64,000 bases of DNA from Clostridium massiliamazoniense. Its GTDB lineage: Bacteria; Bacillota; Clostridia; Clostridiales; Clostridiaceae. Location of the stretch: assembly GCF_001403635.1 (NCBI RefSeq), contig NZ_LN879467.1:310001-374000 (forward strand), read 5' to 3'. Made by a program: the position numbers and the translations under genes. The first letter of the stretch is position 1. Each line of letters begins with the position of its first letter. The notes beneath the pieces were generated by a model. The model was not told the origin of the DNA. It searched no databases and saw nothing but the letters and a program-made list of their open reading frames with translations. This document shows, in pieces, positions 28,981-37,952 of this stretch.

Positions 28981-29706
28981 ATGATTATTTTCAATAACTT
29001 ATCAAAAGCATATTATGGAAAAAACTATGTAGTCACTAATTTAAATCTCAAAATAAATTCTGGTGAAATTATAGGACTGATTGGACATAATGGAGCTGGT
29101 AAAACAACAACCTTAAAAATGTTAAGTGGTATTTTAAAACCAAGTAAAGGAGAGATTAATGTATTTTCAAAAACTTTATCTAATGATAATATTACTGTAA
29201 AAAAAATGATTAACTATGTTCCAGATAAACCAATTATTCTTTTGGAATTAACAGGCTTAGAATATTTAGAATTTATATCAAATATTTATGAAGTTCCTTT
29301 AGAAGAAAGAAATACTAATATAGCACTTCTTACTAAAAAATTTAAAGTGGAAAATGTTTTAAATGATAAACTTAAAAATTATTCTCAAGGTATGAGAAAA
29401 AAACTAATGTTAATTGCTTCTTTTATTAGCAATGCTAAAATACTAGTTCTAGATGAACCATTAACAGGTTTAGATCCTGAAGCTATATTCATACTTAAAG
29501 AACTTTTAAAGGACTATGTTAAAAAAGGTAATATTGTTATTTTCTCTACACACCTTTTAGATATAGCAGAATCATTTTGCACTAGATTCTTTATATTAAA
29601 TAAAGGTAATATAATATTCGATGGGGATATTTACAAATTAAAAGATAAATATGGTGAAGATGCTTCTTTAGAAGATGTATTTATGGAGGTTATAAAAAAT
29701 GAATAA
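28981..29706 (+). CDS. ABC transporter ATP-binding protein
   Basis: About 241 residues. Walker A GHNGAGKTTTLKML, signature NYSQGMRKKLMLIAS, Walker B ILVLDEPLTGLD and H-loop FSTHLLD are all present, so it is an active-type ATPase energising the permease encoded next. The frame opens at GTG 28966, but that codon overlaps AAGGAG (28961-28966); ATG 28981 begins the usual IIFNNLSKAYYG start of such subunits and is preferred. It overlaps the next gene by 8 bases (ATG 29699), showing translational coupling. Closest to ABC-2-type exporters. Confidence 0.92.
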   Translation: MIIFNNLSKAYYGKNYVVTNLNLKINSGEIIGLIGHNGAGKTTTLKMLSGILKPSKGEINVFSKTLSNDNITVKKMINYVPDKPIILLELTGLEYLEFISNIYEVPLEERNTNIALLTKKFKVENVLNDKLKNYSQGMRKKLMLIASFISNAKILVLDEPLTGLDPEAIFILKELLKDYVKKGNIVIFSTHLLDIAESFCTRFFILNKGNIIFDGDIYKLKDKYGEDASLEDVFMEVIKNE

Positions 29707-31207
29707 TTCAAAGTATTTTTTGAAACTCCAATTATCTAATACTATAAAAAGCCTTTTTAATAAAGATACTATGGGAAAAAAGAAAATAAACACCTTAATA
29801 CTGACAAACTTAATTTTCTTTTTACCTACCTTAGCACTTTTATTAATAAAAAAAGATTTCTTAGTAGCTAATTTCAAAATAAATCATATTATCTCATTTT
29901 ACTTTATGTTTCATATAGGATATCTTTTATTAGTTTTTTTCAAAAAGATAATTGCAAATATTTTTCTAGCTGGAGACTATGAAATTTTTTTATCTTTACC
30001 AATAAAAATTAAAGATATTCTTTTAAGTAAAATTATCACTGTCAACATTTTAATCCTAGCTGAGTCTCTTTTTATTTTATTCTCCTTCCTAGGAATTCTT
30101 TCTATATATAAAGTGAAATTTTATGCCTATATACTTTGCATTCTTAGTTATCTTATAACTAATTTCTTATTTACTTTATACACTTATATAATTTCTATAA
30201 TTTACTTAAAGTTAAATAAGATTAATAAAAAAATAAAATATGGACTATTTTTGGGATTAATTATACTTTCAGTTTCTTCTTTCAGTTTCAGAAATATCTT
30301 TGCTCTCATAAAAAAAGTCTTCTTAATCAACCTAATAGTCAACTCTTCAAATATGGAATTAAACATCCTTTTATATATTCTTCTTGGATTATTAATCCCC
30401 TTATTTGGATTTTCATTATTCTTTAAAGCATATAAAAATATTATATTTAATTTGAATTTATCTCAAACTCTTCATTATGCTGAAAAAAATAATAATACTA
30501 AAGTTAAAACGACAATTCATGCTCTTATTTATAAAGACTTAAAGAAAATTTTTGGTAATTCAAATTTTAAACAAAACTTTATAATCGGCAACCTAATATT
30601 CATTATATTTTTTATTATAAGTTATTCTATATTAATCCCTAAACTTACAGACATAAAGATAACGATTATGTTCTTTATAGCCTTAACCAATATATTTCCA
30701 TCTGCATCTATAGTATCTATTTGCTTAACTCAAAATTTAATATCAATGGATGGCCAAGACCTAGAATTAATACAGTCTTTGCCTGTAGATGTTTATAACA
30801 TAATGAAGTCTAAAATTATAGTTGCAGTAATTATAAATTTACCACTTATTTTAGTTTCCTTAATACTTAATACAATTTTTTATAGGAATTCTCCTTTGTT
30901 AATGTTTCTTTCATTAGGTGCAACACTATTAACTTATGGAACCTTTATGATTTATTCTATATATATTGATGCTAAAGCCCCTAACTTTACATGGTTTAAT
31001 AGCAAAGACTTATTAGATGATTTTTTTAAAACATTTAAAATCCTTGGATTTTCAGCTGTAATTTATGTTCCTCTATATTTATTAAATGTTATATTCAAAG
31101 GAAACTATTTTCTAATCCTACTACCCACTTTATTTAACTTATATCTTTTAATAACTACTTACAATAAGTTTAAAATTACAATAATCAACACATTCTCTTT
31201 TAAATAA
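29699..31207 (+). CDS. ABC-2-like exporter permease subunit
   Basis: A 502-residue, strongly hydrophobic protein with about 11-12 membrane helices, including LILTNLIFFLPTLALLLI and IIGNLIFIIFFIISYSILIP, and the loop GDYEIFLSLPIKIKDILLSK typical of this exporter group. It overlaps the ATPase gene. The substrate cannot be told; no antibiotic, lantibiotic or regulator gene lies next to it. A dispersed-repeat head at 31219-31260 may serve as its terminator. Confidence 0.85.
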   Translation: MNNSKYFLKLQLSNTIKSLFNKDTMGKKKINTLILTNLIFFLPTLALLLIKKDFLVANFKINHIISFYFMFHIGYLLLVFFKKIIANIFLAGDYEIFLSLPIKIKDILLSKIITVNILILAESLFILFSFLGILSIYKVKFYAYILCILSYLITNFLFTLYTYIISIIYLKLNKINKKIKYGLFLGLIILSVSSFSFRNIFALIKKVFLINLIVNSSNMELNILLYILLGLLIPLFGFSLFFKAYKNIIFNLNLSQTLHYAEKNNNTKVKTTIHALIYKDLKKIFGNSNFKQNFIIGNLIFIIFFIISYSILIPKLTDIKITIMFFIALTNIFPSASIVSICLTQNLISMDGQDLELIQSLPVDVYNIMKSKIIVAVIINLPLILVSLILNTIFYRNSPLLMFLSLGATLLTYGTFMIYSIYIDAKAPNFTWFNSKDLLDDFFKTFKILGFSAVIYVPLYLLNVIFKGNYFLILLPTLFNLYLLITTYNKFKITIINTFSFK

Positions 31208-31218
31208 ATATATTAAAA

Positions 31219-31262
31219 TAATTCAGATAGAGTTTTTAACTTTATCTGACTTTCACTAAAAG
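31219..31262 (+). repeat. Dispersed intergenic repeat, copy F (head hairpin)
   Basis: ATTCAGATAGAG, then CTTTATCTGAC: the stem-loop head of the family, 12 bases after the permease stop, with no tail. May terminate the ABC operon. Confidence 0.65.
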
Positions 31263-31460
31263 CACACTATAAATTTTCCTTTATTTAGACCTCCCTTAGA
31301 ATTACTTACCATTATATAAACTTAATCACATTTAAAATCTTGCTTATTTTAAATCATTCTTCTATTCAAGCTTTTTCAAACCCATATTTTCACAAAATAA
31401 ATATGATATTTACAATTCTATTTTATATATGCTAAACTATTAGTATCCAATTTAAGATGT

Positions 31461-31521
31461 CTCCTTTTGTTTATAAAGTTAGTTGCTAAACCTAATTTTA
31501 TTCTAACAAAAGGAGTTTTTT
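31461..31521 (+). terminator. Compound hairpin with T-run
   Basis: Outer arms CTCCTTTTGTT (31461-31471) and AACAAAAGGAG (31505-31515) are followed by TTTTTT. An inner stem is AAAGTTAG/CTAATTTT. It lies 250 bp after the ABC operon and about 115 bp before the PH-domain gene, so it is either a terminator or a leader attenuator. Confidence 0.65.
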
Positions 31522-31637
31522 CATACCTACTACTAAAGCTACTATGAACATCACTGCACAGCAGGTAATATTCTTTAAATATACTAATTGCTACTAAATT
31601 AAGTGTATACTTAATTAAATACTAAGGAGGAATTTCA

Positions 31638-32006
31638 ATGAAAATTATTTATTGGAGCGGTAAGATAAATCACTTTGGATTACCATTAAGTTTTACTACT
31701 TATGAAGTATCTGATGATTATTTAACAATAAGAGAGGGATTACTTAATTTAAAAGAATCTCAAACTAAGTTATTTAAAATTACTGATATAAATTTAAAAA
31801 TGAGCTTAATTGATAGACTTTTTGGACAAGGAAGTCTTGAGTTATTTACAACAGAAAATAATGATCCTGTTGTAGTATTAAAGAACATTAAAAATCCTAG
31901 AGATGTAAGAGATTTATTAAATGGATGTATTAAAACTTCCTTAGCTACTAATAAAGTTACTCAAACTCAAGTTTATTCAAATGACTTAGATGATACCTTA
32001 CATTAA
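31638..32006 (+). CDS. PH domain-containing protein
   Basis: A 122-residue soluble protein whose pattern (YEVSDDYLTIREGLLNLKES, then LFKITDINLKMSLIDRLFGQ and GSLELFTTENNDPVVVLKNI) is that of bacterial PH domains (bPH_2 type). The family is structural and its ligand is unknown. AAGGAGG precedes ATG. It follows the compound hairpin at 31461-31521 and is followed by a bidirectional terminator. Confidence 0.78.
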   Translation: MKIIYWSGKINHFGLPLSFTTYEVSDDYLTIREGLLNLKESQTKLFKITDINLKMSLIDRLFGQGSLELFTTENNDPVVVLKNIKNPRDVRDLLNGCIKTSLATNKVTQTQVYSNDLDDTLH

Positions 32007-32035
32007 TAGTTGTTTAATAAAATATTGTATTAAAA

Positions 32036-32075
32036 AAATAAAGCCTTGGAACATAAAAATTCCTTGGCTTTATTT
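32036..32075. terminator. Bidirectional terminator
   Basis: Arms AAATAAAGCC and GGCTTTATTT with inner GGAA/TTCC, between the PH-domain gene and the helicase remnant. Confidence 0.85.
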
Positions 32076-32461
32076 CATGAAAATGTCTTATTTCTATATT
32101 ATCAATATTTATATCCTTATTATTAAGGTCTTCACTGAAAAGAGAAGCTACTTTATTTAACTTACTTTGCAATTTATATCTCAAAGATTTATTATAAGTT
32201 AAAATAAGCACTCTCCAATTCGGCTTTTCTTTTATTAAATGAATTGCTCTAGCAAATAAATATAATCTTCTGACCAATCCTTAACTTCCAATATTGCTAT
32301 TCCTCTTTTAATATCAACTACTATAAAGTCAACTCTTTTACTAGAAATAGATTGTTGACCATGTACATATACCTCATGCTTTCCCCCTGCATATAATCTA
32401 ATACTTTTACTTCTCCTTTTGTAAGCTCAAAAGCTTTATTTATCGAAACTTTTAATCCCAT
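32076..32461 (-). pseudogene. Remnant of a NERD-domain UvrD-like helicase
   Basis: GGGGG precedes ATG 32461, which starts GLKVSINKAFELTKGEVKVL. After a frameshift in a G-run near 32387 the frame goes on with SKRVDFIVVDIKRGIAILEV and KDWSEDYIY, the core of a nuclease-related (NERD) domain. It then jumps directly to NWRVLILTYNKSLRYKLQSK, a helicase motif, in another frame (to about 32076). The Walker A region and everything between is missing, so an internal deletion plus frameshifts destroyed a several-hundred-residue DNA-processing gene. Confidence 0.7.
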
Positions 32462-32625
32462 ATATCCCCCTATTATAGTTTTCTCTATATAAGTATATTT
32501 TTCTAAATATATTTATATTAAATTTATTTTCATTTAATATCTTTTTTTATTATTACATAAGATAAACTATTCTTCTATGAATAAAAATTATTTAAGTGAA
32601 GTTATTAATTATTTCAAAGTAAAAT

Positions 32626-32652
32626 AAAAGATGCTAAAATACAGCATCTTTT
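32626..32652. terminator. Terminator of the SdpI-like gene
   Basis: Perfect arms AAAAGATGCT and AGCATCTTTT with a 7-base loop, overlapping the gene's stop codon region. Confidence 0.85.
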
Positions 32653-32992
32653 ATTCTTTATCTAAAAAACTTAATTTTCTTTCTATAATTATTGATGATA
32701 TTATAGTTACTATAATAACTGCTATGTTAAGATATGAAATCATATTTCTAGTATGGTTCTTGTAAACTACAGTAAAAATTAAAGCTAATGCTAAAGTTAG
32801 TCCCCCCATAAGTACCCAAACTATTCCTATAAACTTTTGAGCATACTCCCAATTTCTATCGCTAATTCTAGATCTTCTAGTTCTATATCCCATATTAGCT
32901 TCTCTATGTTTAGAAAATACTACTATTTCTAAAATCCCTAGAACAATAAATATTAAAGGTAATATTGTGTTTTGCAATATCATTAAATCCAT
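32651..32992 (-). CDS. SdpI family membrane protein
   Basis: About 113 residues from ATG 32992, preceded by AAGGAGG; an upstream in-frame start at 33040 has no ribosome-binding site. Three hydrophobic segments (ILPLIFIVLGILEIVVF, VWVLMGGLTLALALIFTVVY, LNIAVIIVTIISSIIIE) surround the loop GYRTRRSRISDRNWEYAQKF, which is the SdpI-family signature. In Bacillus SdpI gives immunity to the SdpC toxin, but many homologues have no known toxin; none is seen here. Confidence 0.8.
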   Translation of the reverse strand: MDLMILQNTILPLIFIVLGILEIVVFSKHREANMGYRTRRSRISDRNWEYAQKFIGIVWVLMGGLTLALALIFTVVYKNHTRNMISYLNIAVIIVTIISSIIIERKLSFLDKE

Positions 32993-33191
32993 ACCACCCA
33001 CCTCCTTAACTATGATTATATTTAAGGAGAACTTAAACACAAATTATATCTTTTAATAATAATTTAGTTGAAAACATCATCCTCATTGAAATTCATAGTT
33101 TTCTTAAATAAATAAAATGATTTATTTAATTTAAGATTTAATTTTATAAATCTCTTTCAAAAATAAACTAAAACTTTGTTTATAAATACTA

Positions 33192-33208
33192 GTTATAAGA
33201 TAAATAAC
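33192..33208 (+). promoter_or_regulatory. Operator candidate upstream of the TetR gene
   Basis: GTTATAAGATAAATAAC matches the perfect palindrome GTTATTTACTAAATAAC at 33929-33945 in 13 of 17 positions. It lies 71 bp before the TetR start, consistent with autoregulation. Confidence 0.5.
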
Positions 33209-33278
33209 TTATATGGTAAAATTATCATATGATTAAATATCGTTTAAATTTACTCAGCATTAAGGAGGATAAGGTAAA

Positions 33279-33824
33279 ATGTCTACAATAACAAAAAAAG
33301 CACTTGCAACATCATTAAAAAAATTAATGAATAGTACCCCATTAGATAAAATAACTGTTAAAAGCATTGTTTCTGATTGTGGTGTTAATAGACAAACCTT
33401 CTATTATCATTTTCAAGATGTCTATGACCTGTTAGGTTATATATACAAAACAGAGGTTATTGCCAATATTTCAGACTGTAAAAGTTATGACACTTGGGAA
33501 TCTGGTTTTCTAAAGGTATTTCATTATGTCAAAGAAAATAAAAAGCTTTGTATGAATACTCTTAATTCACTTGGTCGAGACCATTTAGAAACTTTTCTCC
33601 ATAATGAAGTCTTTAAACTTCTTATTGATGTAGTAGATGAAGTTGCTCAAGGACATAATGTATCTGATTTAAACAAAAAATTTATAGCTGATTTTTATAC
33701 CTTTGCTTTTATAGGAACCTTAATATCTTGGATGAAAAATGATATGAAGGAAAGTCCAGAAAGTATAATTCATAATATAGATACACTAATAAAGGGGAAT
33801 ATAAAAAAGGCTTTCATGAATTAA
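33279..33824 (+). CDS. TetR/AcrR family regulator (DhaS-like), probable regulator of oleate hydratase
   Basis: A 181-residue repressor-type protein with an N-terminal helix-turn-helix (KITVKSIVSDCGVNRQTFYY, about residues 25-45, then HFQDVYDLLGYIY) and a helical ligand domain ending FIGTLISWMKNDMKESPESI, a layout shared with DhaS-type TetR proteins. AAGGAGG precedes ATG. It lies directly upstream of the oleate hydratase gene on the same strand, separated by a terminator (33842-33880) and a perfect palindrome. A fatty-acid-responsive repressor of the hydratase is the natural hypothesis. Confidence 0.85.
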   Translation: MSTITKKALATSLKKLMNSTPLDKITVKSIVSDCGVNRQTFYYHFQDVYDLLGYIYKTEVIANISDCKSYDTWESGFLKVFHYVKENKKLCMNTLNSLGRDHLETFLHNEVFKLLIDVVDEVAQGHNVSDLNKKFIADFYTFAFIGTLISWMKNDMKESPESIIHNIDTLIKGNIKKAFMN

Positions 33825-33841
33825 ATAAAAATTTTAGACAA

Positions 33842-33880
33842 ATAAGGCTAATTGTATAAAACTTATACAGTTAGCCTTAT
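33842..33880 (+). terminator. Terminator between TetR and oleate hydratase genes
   Basis: Arms ATAAGGCTAA and TTAGCCTTAT with inner TATAA/TTATA. It separates the two transcription units. Confidence 0.85.
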
Positions 33881-33928
33881 CTGTCTATGTAATTAAAGCT
33901 TTTTTAGGATTATTATATGGTTATAGGG

Positions 33929-33945
33929 GTTATTTACTAAATAAC
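33929..33945 (+). promoter_or_regulatory. Perfect palindromic operator upstream of oleate hydratase
   Basis: GTTATTTACTAAATAAC is an exact 17-bp dyad (8-bp arms around one C), 135 bp upstream of the hydratase start. A related site precedes the TetR gene. Confidence 0.6.
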
Positions 33946-34079
33946 TTTTGATTAAAATTCTAAAACTTAATATTTAACCCTTAAGCTTTAGAGGTTTAAT
34001 TTAAAAGAAACTCCTTTTTATTTTTAGTAAATAAAAAAACATAAAATTAGCATAATTAAAATATATGGAGGGGATTTTT

Positions 34080-35672
34080 ATGAACGAAAAATTTAAAAAC
34101 AAACATGCTTACTTTGTTGGTGGAGGTCTTGGCTCATTAGCTGGAGCTGTTTATTTAATAAGAGATTGCAATTTTCCTGGTGAAAATATTCACATATTAG
34201 AAAGCATGAATATCTTAGGTGGAAGTAATGATGGAGCTGGTAATGCTCCTGATGGATATATAATTCGTGGTGGTAGAATGCTTAATGAGGAGACTTATGA
34301 AAATCTTTGGGATCTACTTGGATCTATTCCATCACTAGAAAAAGAAGATATGTCAGTTTGTGATGAAATATTCGAATTTGACCATGCTCATCCAACTCAC
34401 GCTAATGCTAGATTAATAAATAAAGATGGTGAAGTTTTAGATGTTATGTCCATGGGCTTTGATAATAATGACCGTATGGCTCTAGGAAAATTAATGATAA
34501 CTCCAGAAGAAAAATTAGACAACTTAAGAATTTGTGACTGGTTTGCTGGTACACCACATTTCTTTGAAACAAACTTCTGGTATATGTGGCAAACAACCTT
34601 TGCATTCCAAAAATGGTCTAGTCTTTTTGAATTCAAACGTTATATGGACAGAATGATTTTTGAATTCTCACGTATACAAACTTTAGAGGGTGTAACTAGA
34701 ACAACTTATAATCAATATGAATCTATTATTTTACCAATTAAGAACTACTTAAATAATCATAATGTTGATTTCACCTTAAACTATACAGTTACAGATTTAA
34801 AATTCAAAGATGATGATTCAATCACAGTAACTGATATTATCTATAATAATAATGGAGTAGAAGGCTCTTTACATTTAAATGATGGAGATCTTTGTATTGT
34901 TACTAATGGTTGTATGACTGATAATGCTACCTTAGGTTCATTAGATTCAGCTCCTGAGATGATTACTGAAAATCCTGTTTCTGCAACTCTATGGAGAAAT
35001 ATAGCTAAGAAAAAACCTAACTTAGGTAATCCTGAGCCATTTTTCAATAATCCTCAAGAAACAAATTGGGAATCCTTTACTGTAACATGCAAAGGAAATA
35101 AACTTTTAAAAAGAATAGAAAAATTCTCTAGAAATGTTCCTGGAAGTGGTGCATTAATGACCTTTAAAGACTCAAGTTGGCTTATGTCAATTGTTGTAGC
35201 TGCACAACCACATTTCAAAAACCAACCTGAAGATGTCACAGTATTTTGGGGTTATGGACTTTACACAGATAAAGTTGGAGATTATGTGAAGAAGCCAATG
35301 AATCAATGTACTGGTGAAGAAATACTAACTGAACTTTTATACCACCTACACTTTGAAGATGAATTAGATGAACTTCTTGGTACTGCTATAAATGTTATTC
35401 CTTGTATGATGCCTTATATAGTTTCTCAATTCCAACCAAGAGCAATGAAAGATAGACCTGAAGTTGTTCCAGAAGGTTCAACAAACTTTGCCATGGTTTC
35501 ACAATATGTTGAAATACCAGAAGATATGGTATTTACAGAAGAATACTCTGTTCGTGGAGCTAGAATGGCAATCTACAAACTTTTTGGACTTGAAAAAAAA
35601 GTAGCTCCTGTAACTGCTCATAAATATGATATAAGAACATTATTAAGAGCACTAAATACCTCTTTTAGATAA
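34080..35672 (+). CDS. Oleate hydratase (MCRA family flavoprotein)
   Basis: About 530 residues. It adds water to the cis-9 double bond of oleic acid (10-hydroxystearate product) and so detoxifies unsaturated fatty acids. Landmarks are the FAD-binding loop FVGGGLGSLAGAVYLIRD at about residues 12-29, ILESMNILGGSNDGAGN, the active-site block RGGRMLNEETYENLWDLLGS, and the C-terminal PFMMPYIVSQF-like substrate tunnel segment (CMMPYIVSQFQPRAMKDRPE). The residue after GGR is Met rather than the Glu of the best-studied group, so it belongs to a different hydratase subgroup. GGAGGGG precedes ATG 34080; the upstream ATG 34065 overlaps it. Confidence 0.93.
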   Translation: MNEKFKNKHAYFVGGGLGSLAGAVYLIRDCNFPGENIHILESMNILGGSNDGAGNAPDGYIIRGGRMLNEETYENLWDLLGSIPSLEKEDMSVCDEIFEFDHAHPTHANARLINKDGEVLDVMSMGFDNNDRMALGKLMITPEEKLDNLRICDWFAGTPHFFETNFWYMWQTTFAFQKWSSLFEFKRYMDRMIFEFSRIQTLEGVTRTTYNQYESIILPIKNYLNNHNVDFTLNYTVTDLKFKDDDSITVTDIIYNNNGVEGSLHLNDGDLCIVTNGCMTDNATLGSLDSAPEMITENPVSATLWRNIAKKKPNLGNPEPFFNNPQETNWESFTVTCKGNKLLKRIEKFSRNVPGSGALMTFKDSSWLMSIVVAAQPHFKNQPEDVTVFWGYGLYTDKVGDYVKKPMNQCTGEEILTELLYHLHFEDELDELLGTAINVIPCMMPYIVSQFQPRAMKDRPEVVPEGSTNFAMVSQYVEIPEDMVFTEEYSVRGARMAIYKLFGLEKKVAPVTAHKYDIRTLLRALNTSFR

Positions 35673-35680
35673 TAACAATA

Positions 35681-35721
35681 AATATCCTATAGTACTATTT
35701 AATTTAGTATTATGGGATATT
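35681..35721. terminator. Terminator of the oleate hydratase gene
   Basis: Arms AATATCCTATAGTACTA and TAGTATTATGGGATATT, followed by CTTATTTTT. Confidence 0.88.
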
Positions 35722-35814
35722 CTTATTTTTTAAAATTTATTTTATTGTTGTTAAAAATTCCAATCTCTCCTCATCCTCTGTTTATTTGTAAAAGTAATAT
35801 TATGGTATAATATA

Positions 35815-35945
35815 ATAAACCAAGACTTAATTTAGATAGAGTTTTAACTTTAGCTAAATTTTAGTTATTGTTATCTAAAGACCTGTGTCTATTCATCTCT
35901 AGCTTAGAGAACATTGGGATATACAGACATTAGTCACCAGAAAAA
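35815..35945 (+). repeat. Dispersed intergenic repeat, copy G (full length)
   Basis: AAACCAAGACTTAATTTAG, stem TTTAGATAGAG/CTTTAGCTAAA, GTTATCTAAAGACCTGTG, CATCTCTAGCTTAGAGAAC and tail ACAGACATTAGTCACCAG. It lies between the hydratase terminator and the HAD gene, ending about 20 bp from its start. Confidence 0.78.
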
Positions 35946-35968
35946 GATGAACTAAGGGGGATATATAA

Positions 35969-36838
35969 ATGAGCAATATAAAAGTAATTGTTATGGATGT
36001 AGATGGAACATTAACTAATAGTCAGAAATTAATTAGTCCAAACACTATGGATGCATTACTTAAAGCACAAGAAGCTGGAGCTATTTTAATTTTGGCATCT
36101 GGAAGACCAACCTCTGGATTAATAGATTTGGCTAAAGCTTTAAAGATAGACAAGTATAATGGTCTTTTAGTTTCATTTAATGGTTCTAAAGTAATCCATT
36201 GTGAAACAGAAGAGGTTTTATTTAATGAAACAATGACTGTCGAACAAGGACAAGCTGTCCTTGAGCATATGAAAAAATTTAATGTTATTCCCATGATTGA
36301 TAAAGATAATTACATGTATGTTAATAATGTTTTCAATAATGAATTACACCATAAAGGTAAAGCTATTAATATAATTAAATATGAATCTCGTGGTGGTAAA
36401 TTTAAATTATGTGAAATTGATGATTTAGCAATCTTTGCTGATTTTCCATTAAATAAAATTTTAACAGCTGGAGAACCTGAATATTTGCAAAAGCACTATA
36501 AAGAAATGATAGAACCATTTAAAAACTCCTTGAGCTGCATGTTCACAGCAGATTTTTACTTTGAATTTACAGCTAAGGGAATTGACAAAGCTAAGGCTCT
36601 AGATACTGTATTAACTCCTAAAGGTTATAAAAGAGAAGAAATAATTGCCTTTGGTGATGGACATAATGATATTTCAATGATTAACTATGCTGGAATCGGT
36701 GTTGCAATGGCTAATGCTGTAAATGAATTAAAATCTGTAGCTGATGAAGTAACTTTATCTAATGATGAAGATGGCATAGCCCATACTCTAAGCAAATACT
36801 TTAAAAATATTAAAGTATATTCTTTAACTTATGTATAA
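35969..36838 (+). CDS. Cof-type HAD-superfamily phosphatase
   Basis: A 289-residue sugar/nucleotide-phosphate phosphatase. The nucleophile motif DVDGTLTN is at residues 9-16, motif II LASGRPTSG near 44, and motif III/IV GFK-like block with IIAFGDGHNDISMINYAGIG near 230-250. The central cap domain is the C2b type of Cof proteins. Substrate is not predictable. AGGGGG precedes ATG. Monocistronic, with a strong terminator downstream. Confidence 0.92.
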   Translation: MSNIKVIVMDVDGTLTNSQKLISPNTMDALLKAQEAGAILILASGRPTSGLIDLAKALKIDKYNGLLVSFNGSKVIHCETEEVLFNETMTVEQGQAVLEHMKKFNVIPMIDKDNYMYVNNVFNNELHHKGKAINIIKYESRGGKFKLCEIDDLAIFADFPLNKILTAGEPEYLQKHYKEMIEPFKNSLSCMFTADFYFEFTAKGIDKAKALDTVLTPKGYKREEIIAFGDGHNDISMINYAGIGVAMANAVNELKSVADEVTLSNDEDGIAHTLSKYFKNIKVYSLTYV

Positions 36839-36878
36839 GTATAATCAAGGAGTAAAAAACAATTAATTTAAAATTAAT

Positions 36879-36918
36879 ATAACTATCTCAAATAAAAAAT
36901 CTTACTTGAGATAGTTAT
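36879..36918. terminator. Bidirectional terminator
   Basis: Perfect arms ATAACTATCTCAA and TTGAGATAGTTAT between the converging HAD and glutathione peroxidase genes. Confidence 0.9.
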
Positions 36919-36931
36919 GTTTTATTAAATC

Positions 36932-37405
36932 TTATAGTAATTTTTCAATATCAGATTTTATTTTTTCCGGTTTTATCATTGAACCATATCTCTTTATAAC
37001 ATTCCCCTTTGAATCAACTAAAAATTTAGTAAAATTCCACTTAATCTTTTCTCCCATTACACCTTTAGCTTCTTTCTTTAAATATTTATATATAGGGTGA
37101 GTATTTTCTCCATTAACATCTATTTTCTCAAACATACTAAAAGACACACCATAATTAAGCAAACAAAATTCACTTATTTCTTTGTTAGTTCCTGGATCTT
37201 GATTAGCAAATTGATTACAAGGGAATCCTAAAACTTCAAATCCTCTATCTTTGTATTCCTTATAAAGTTCTTCTAACCCTGCCAATTGTGGAGTAAAACC
37301 ACACTTACTTGCTGTATTAACTATTAAAAGTACTTTTCCCTTATATTCTTCCATACTTACATTTTGTCCATTCATTTTTACTGCACTTAAATCATAAAAT
37401 CCCAT
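36932..37405 (-). CDS. Glutathione peroxidase family thiol peroxidase
   Basis: A 157-residue thioredoxin-fold peroxidase reducing organic and hydrogen peroxides. The catalytic Cys is in [11 protein letters not shown] (about residue 35), the Gln in [13 protein letters not shown], and the Trp/Asn pair in [10 protein letters not shown], giving the complete tetrad with Cys in place of selenocysteine. Clostridia lack much glutathione, so thioredoxin is the likely reductant (family knowledge). It follows ohrR on the same strand, and an OhrR-type operator lies 34 bp upstream of its start, so induction by organic peroxides is expected. Confidence 0.92.
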   Translation of the reverse strand: MGFYDLSAVKMNGQNVSMEEYKGKVLLIVNTASKCGFTPQLAGLEELYKEYKDRGFEVLGFPCNQFANQDPGTNKEISEFCLLNYGVSFSMFEKIDVNGENTHPIYKYLKKEAKGVMGEKIKWNFTKFLVDSKGNVIKRYGSMIKPEKIKSDIEKLL

Positions 37406-37438
37406 TCTTAAAACATCCTTCCTTAGTTAATTTTACAC

Positions 37439-37462
37439 AATTTAATTGAACTCAATTAAATT
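37439..37462. promoter_or_regulatory. OhrR-type operator upstream of the peroxidase
   Basis: Perfect dyad with arms AATTTAATTGA and TCAATTAAATT around AC. It matches the OhrR box pattern (AATT-n-AATTG...CAATT-n-AATT) and recurs almost unchanged upstream of ohrR. Confidence 0.78.
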
Positions 37463-37495
37463 TACCAAAAAATATTTAAGGATAAACTTAAATAT

Positions 37496-37927
37496 TTATT
37501 CAAATCTCTTTAAAAATTTATCTAACATTGCTTTTAATTCACTAACTTCATCCATGTCTATAACACTTTTACAAAGCATTTCTTTTGGAACCTCAAGTAT
37601 GTCATCCTTTAAAGCCTTTCCCTTTTCAGTTATTTCTACCATTACCACTCTATCATCTTCTTTAGTTCTATACTTTATTATTAACTCCATAGCCTCTAGC
37701 TTTTTCAATACTGGAGTAAGAGTACCTGAATCTAAATGAAGTTTTTTTCCTAAATCTTTAAATGTAATTTTTTCTTTTTCCCACATTACTAACATTGCTA
37801 TATATTGAGTATAGGTTAAATTATATTTATCAAGAATAGGTTTATATAATTTAATTATTTCTCTAGATAATGCATAAAGTGGAAAACATAATTGATTTTC
37901 TAATTTAATACTATCATATTTATCCAT
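37496..37927 (-). CDS. ohrR: OhrR-like MarR family peroxide-sensing repressor
   Basis: About 143 residues. The N-terminal LENQLCFPLYALSREI carries the reactive Cys (about residue 14) that defines OhrR-type sensors. The winged helix spans about 50-110 (ITFKDLGKKLHLDSGTLTPV, LKKLEAMELIIKYRTKEDDR). Oxidation of the Cys by organic hydroperoxide releases DNA. The frame is open up to 38134, but ATG 37927 is preceded by GAGGTG, gives the normal length and places the Cys correctly. It sits upstream of, and on the same strand as, the glutathione peroxidase gene; both carry the same operator. Confidence 0.88.
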   Translation of the reverse strand: MDKYDSIKLENQLCFPLYALSREIIKLYKPILDKYNLTYTQYIAMLVMWEKEKITFKDLGKKLHLDSGTLTPVLKKLEAMELIIKYRTKEDDRVVMVEITEKGKALKDDILEVPKEMLCKSVIDMDEVSELKAMLDKFLKRFE

Positions 37928-37952
37928 AAGCACCTCATAAATAATTTTATAA

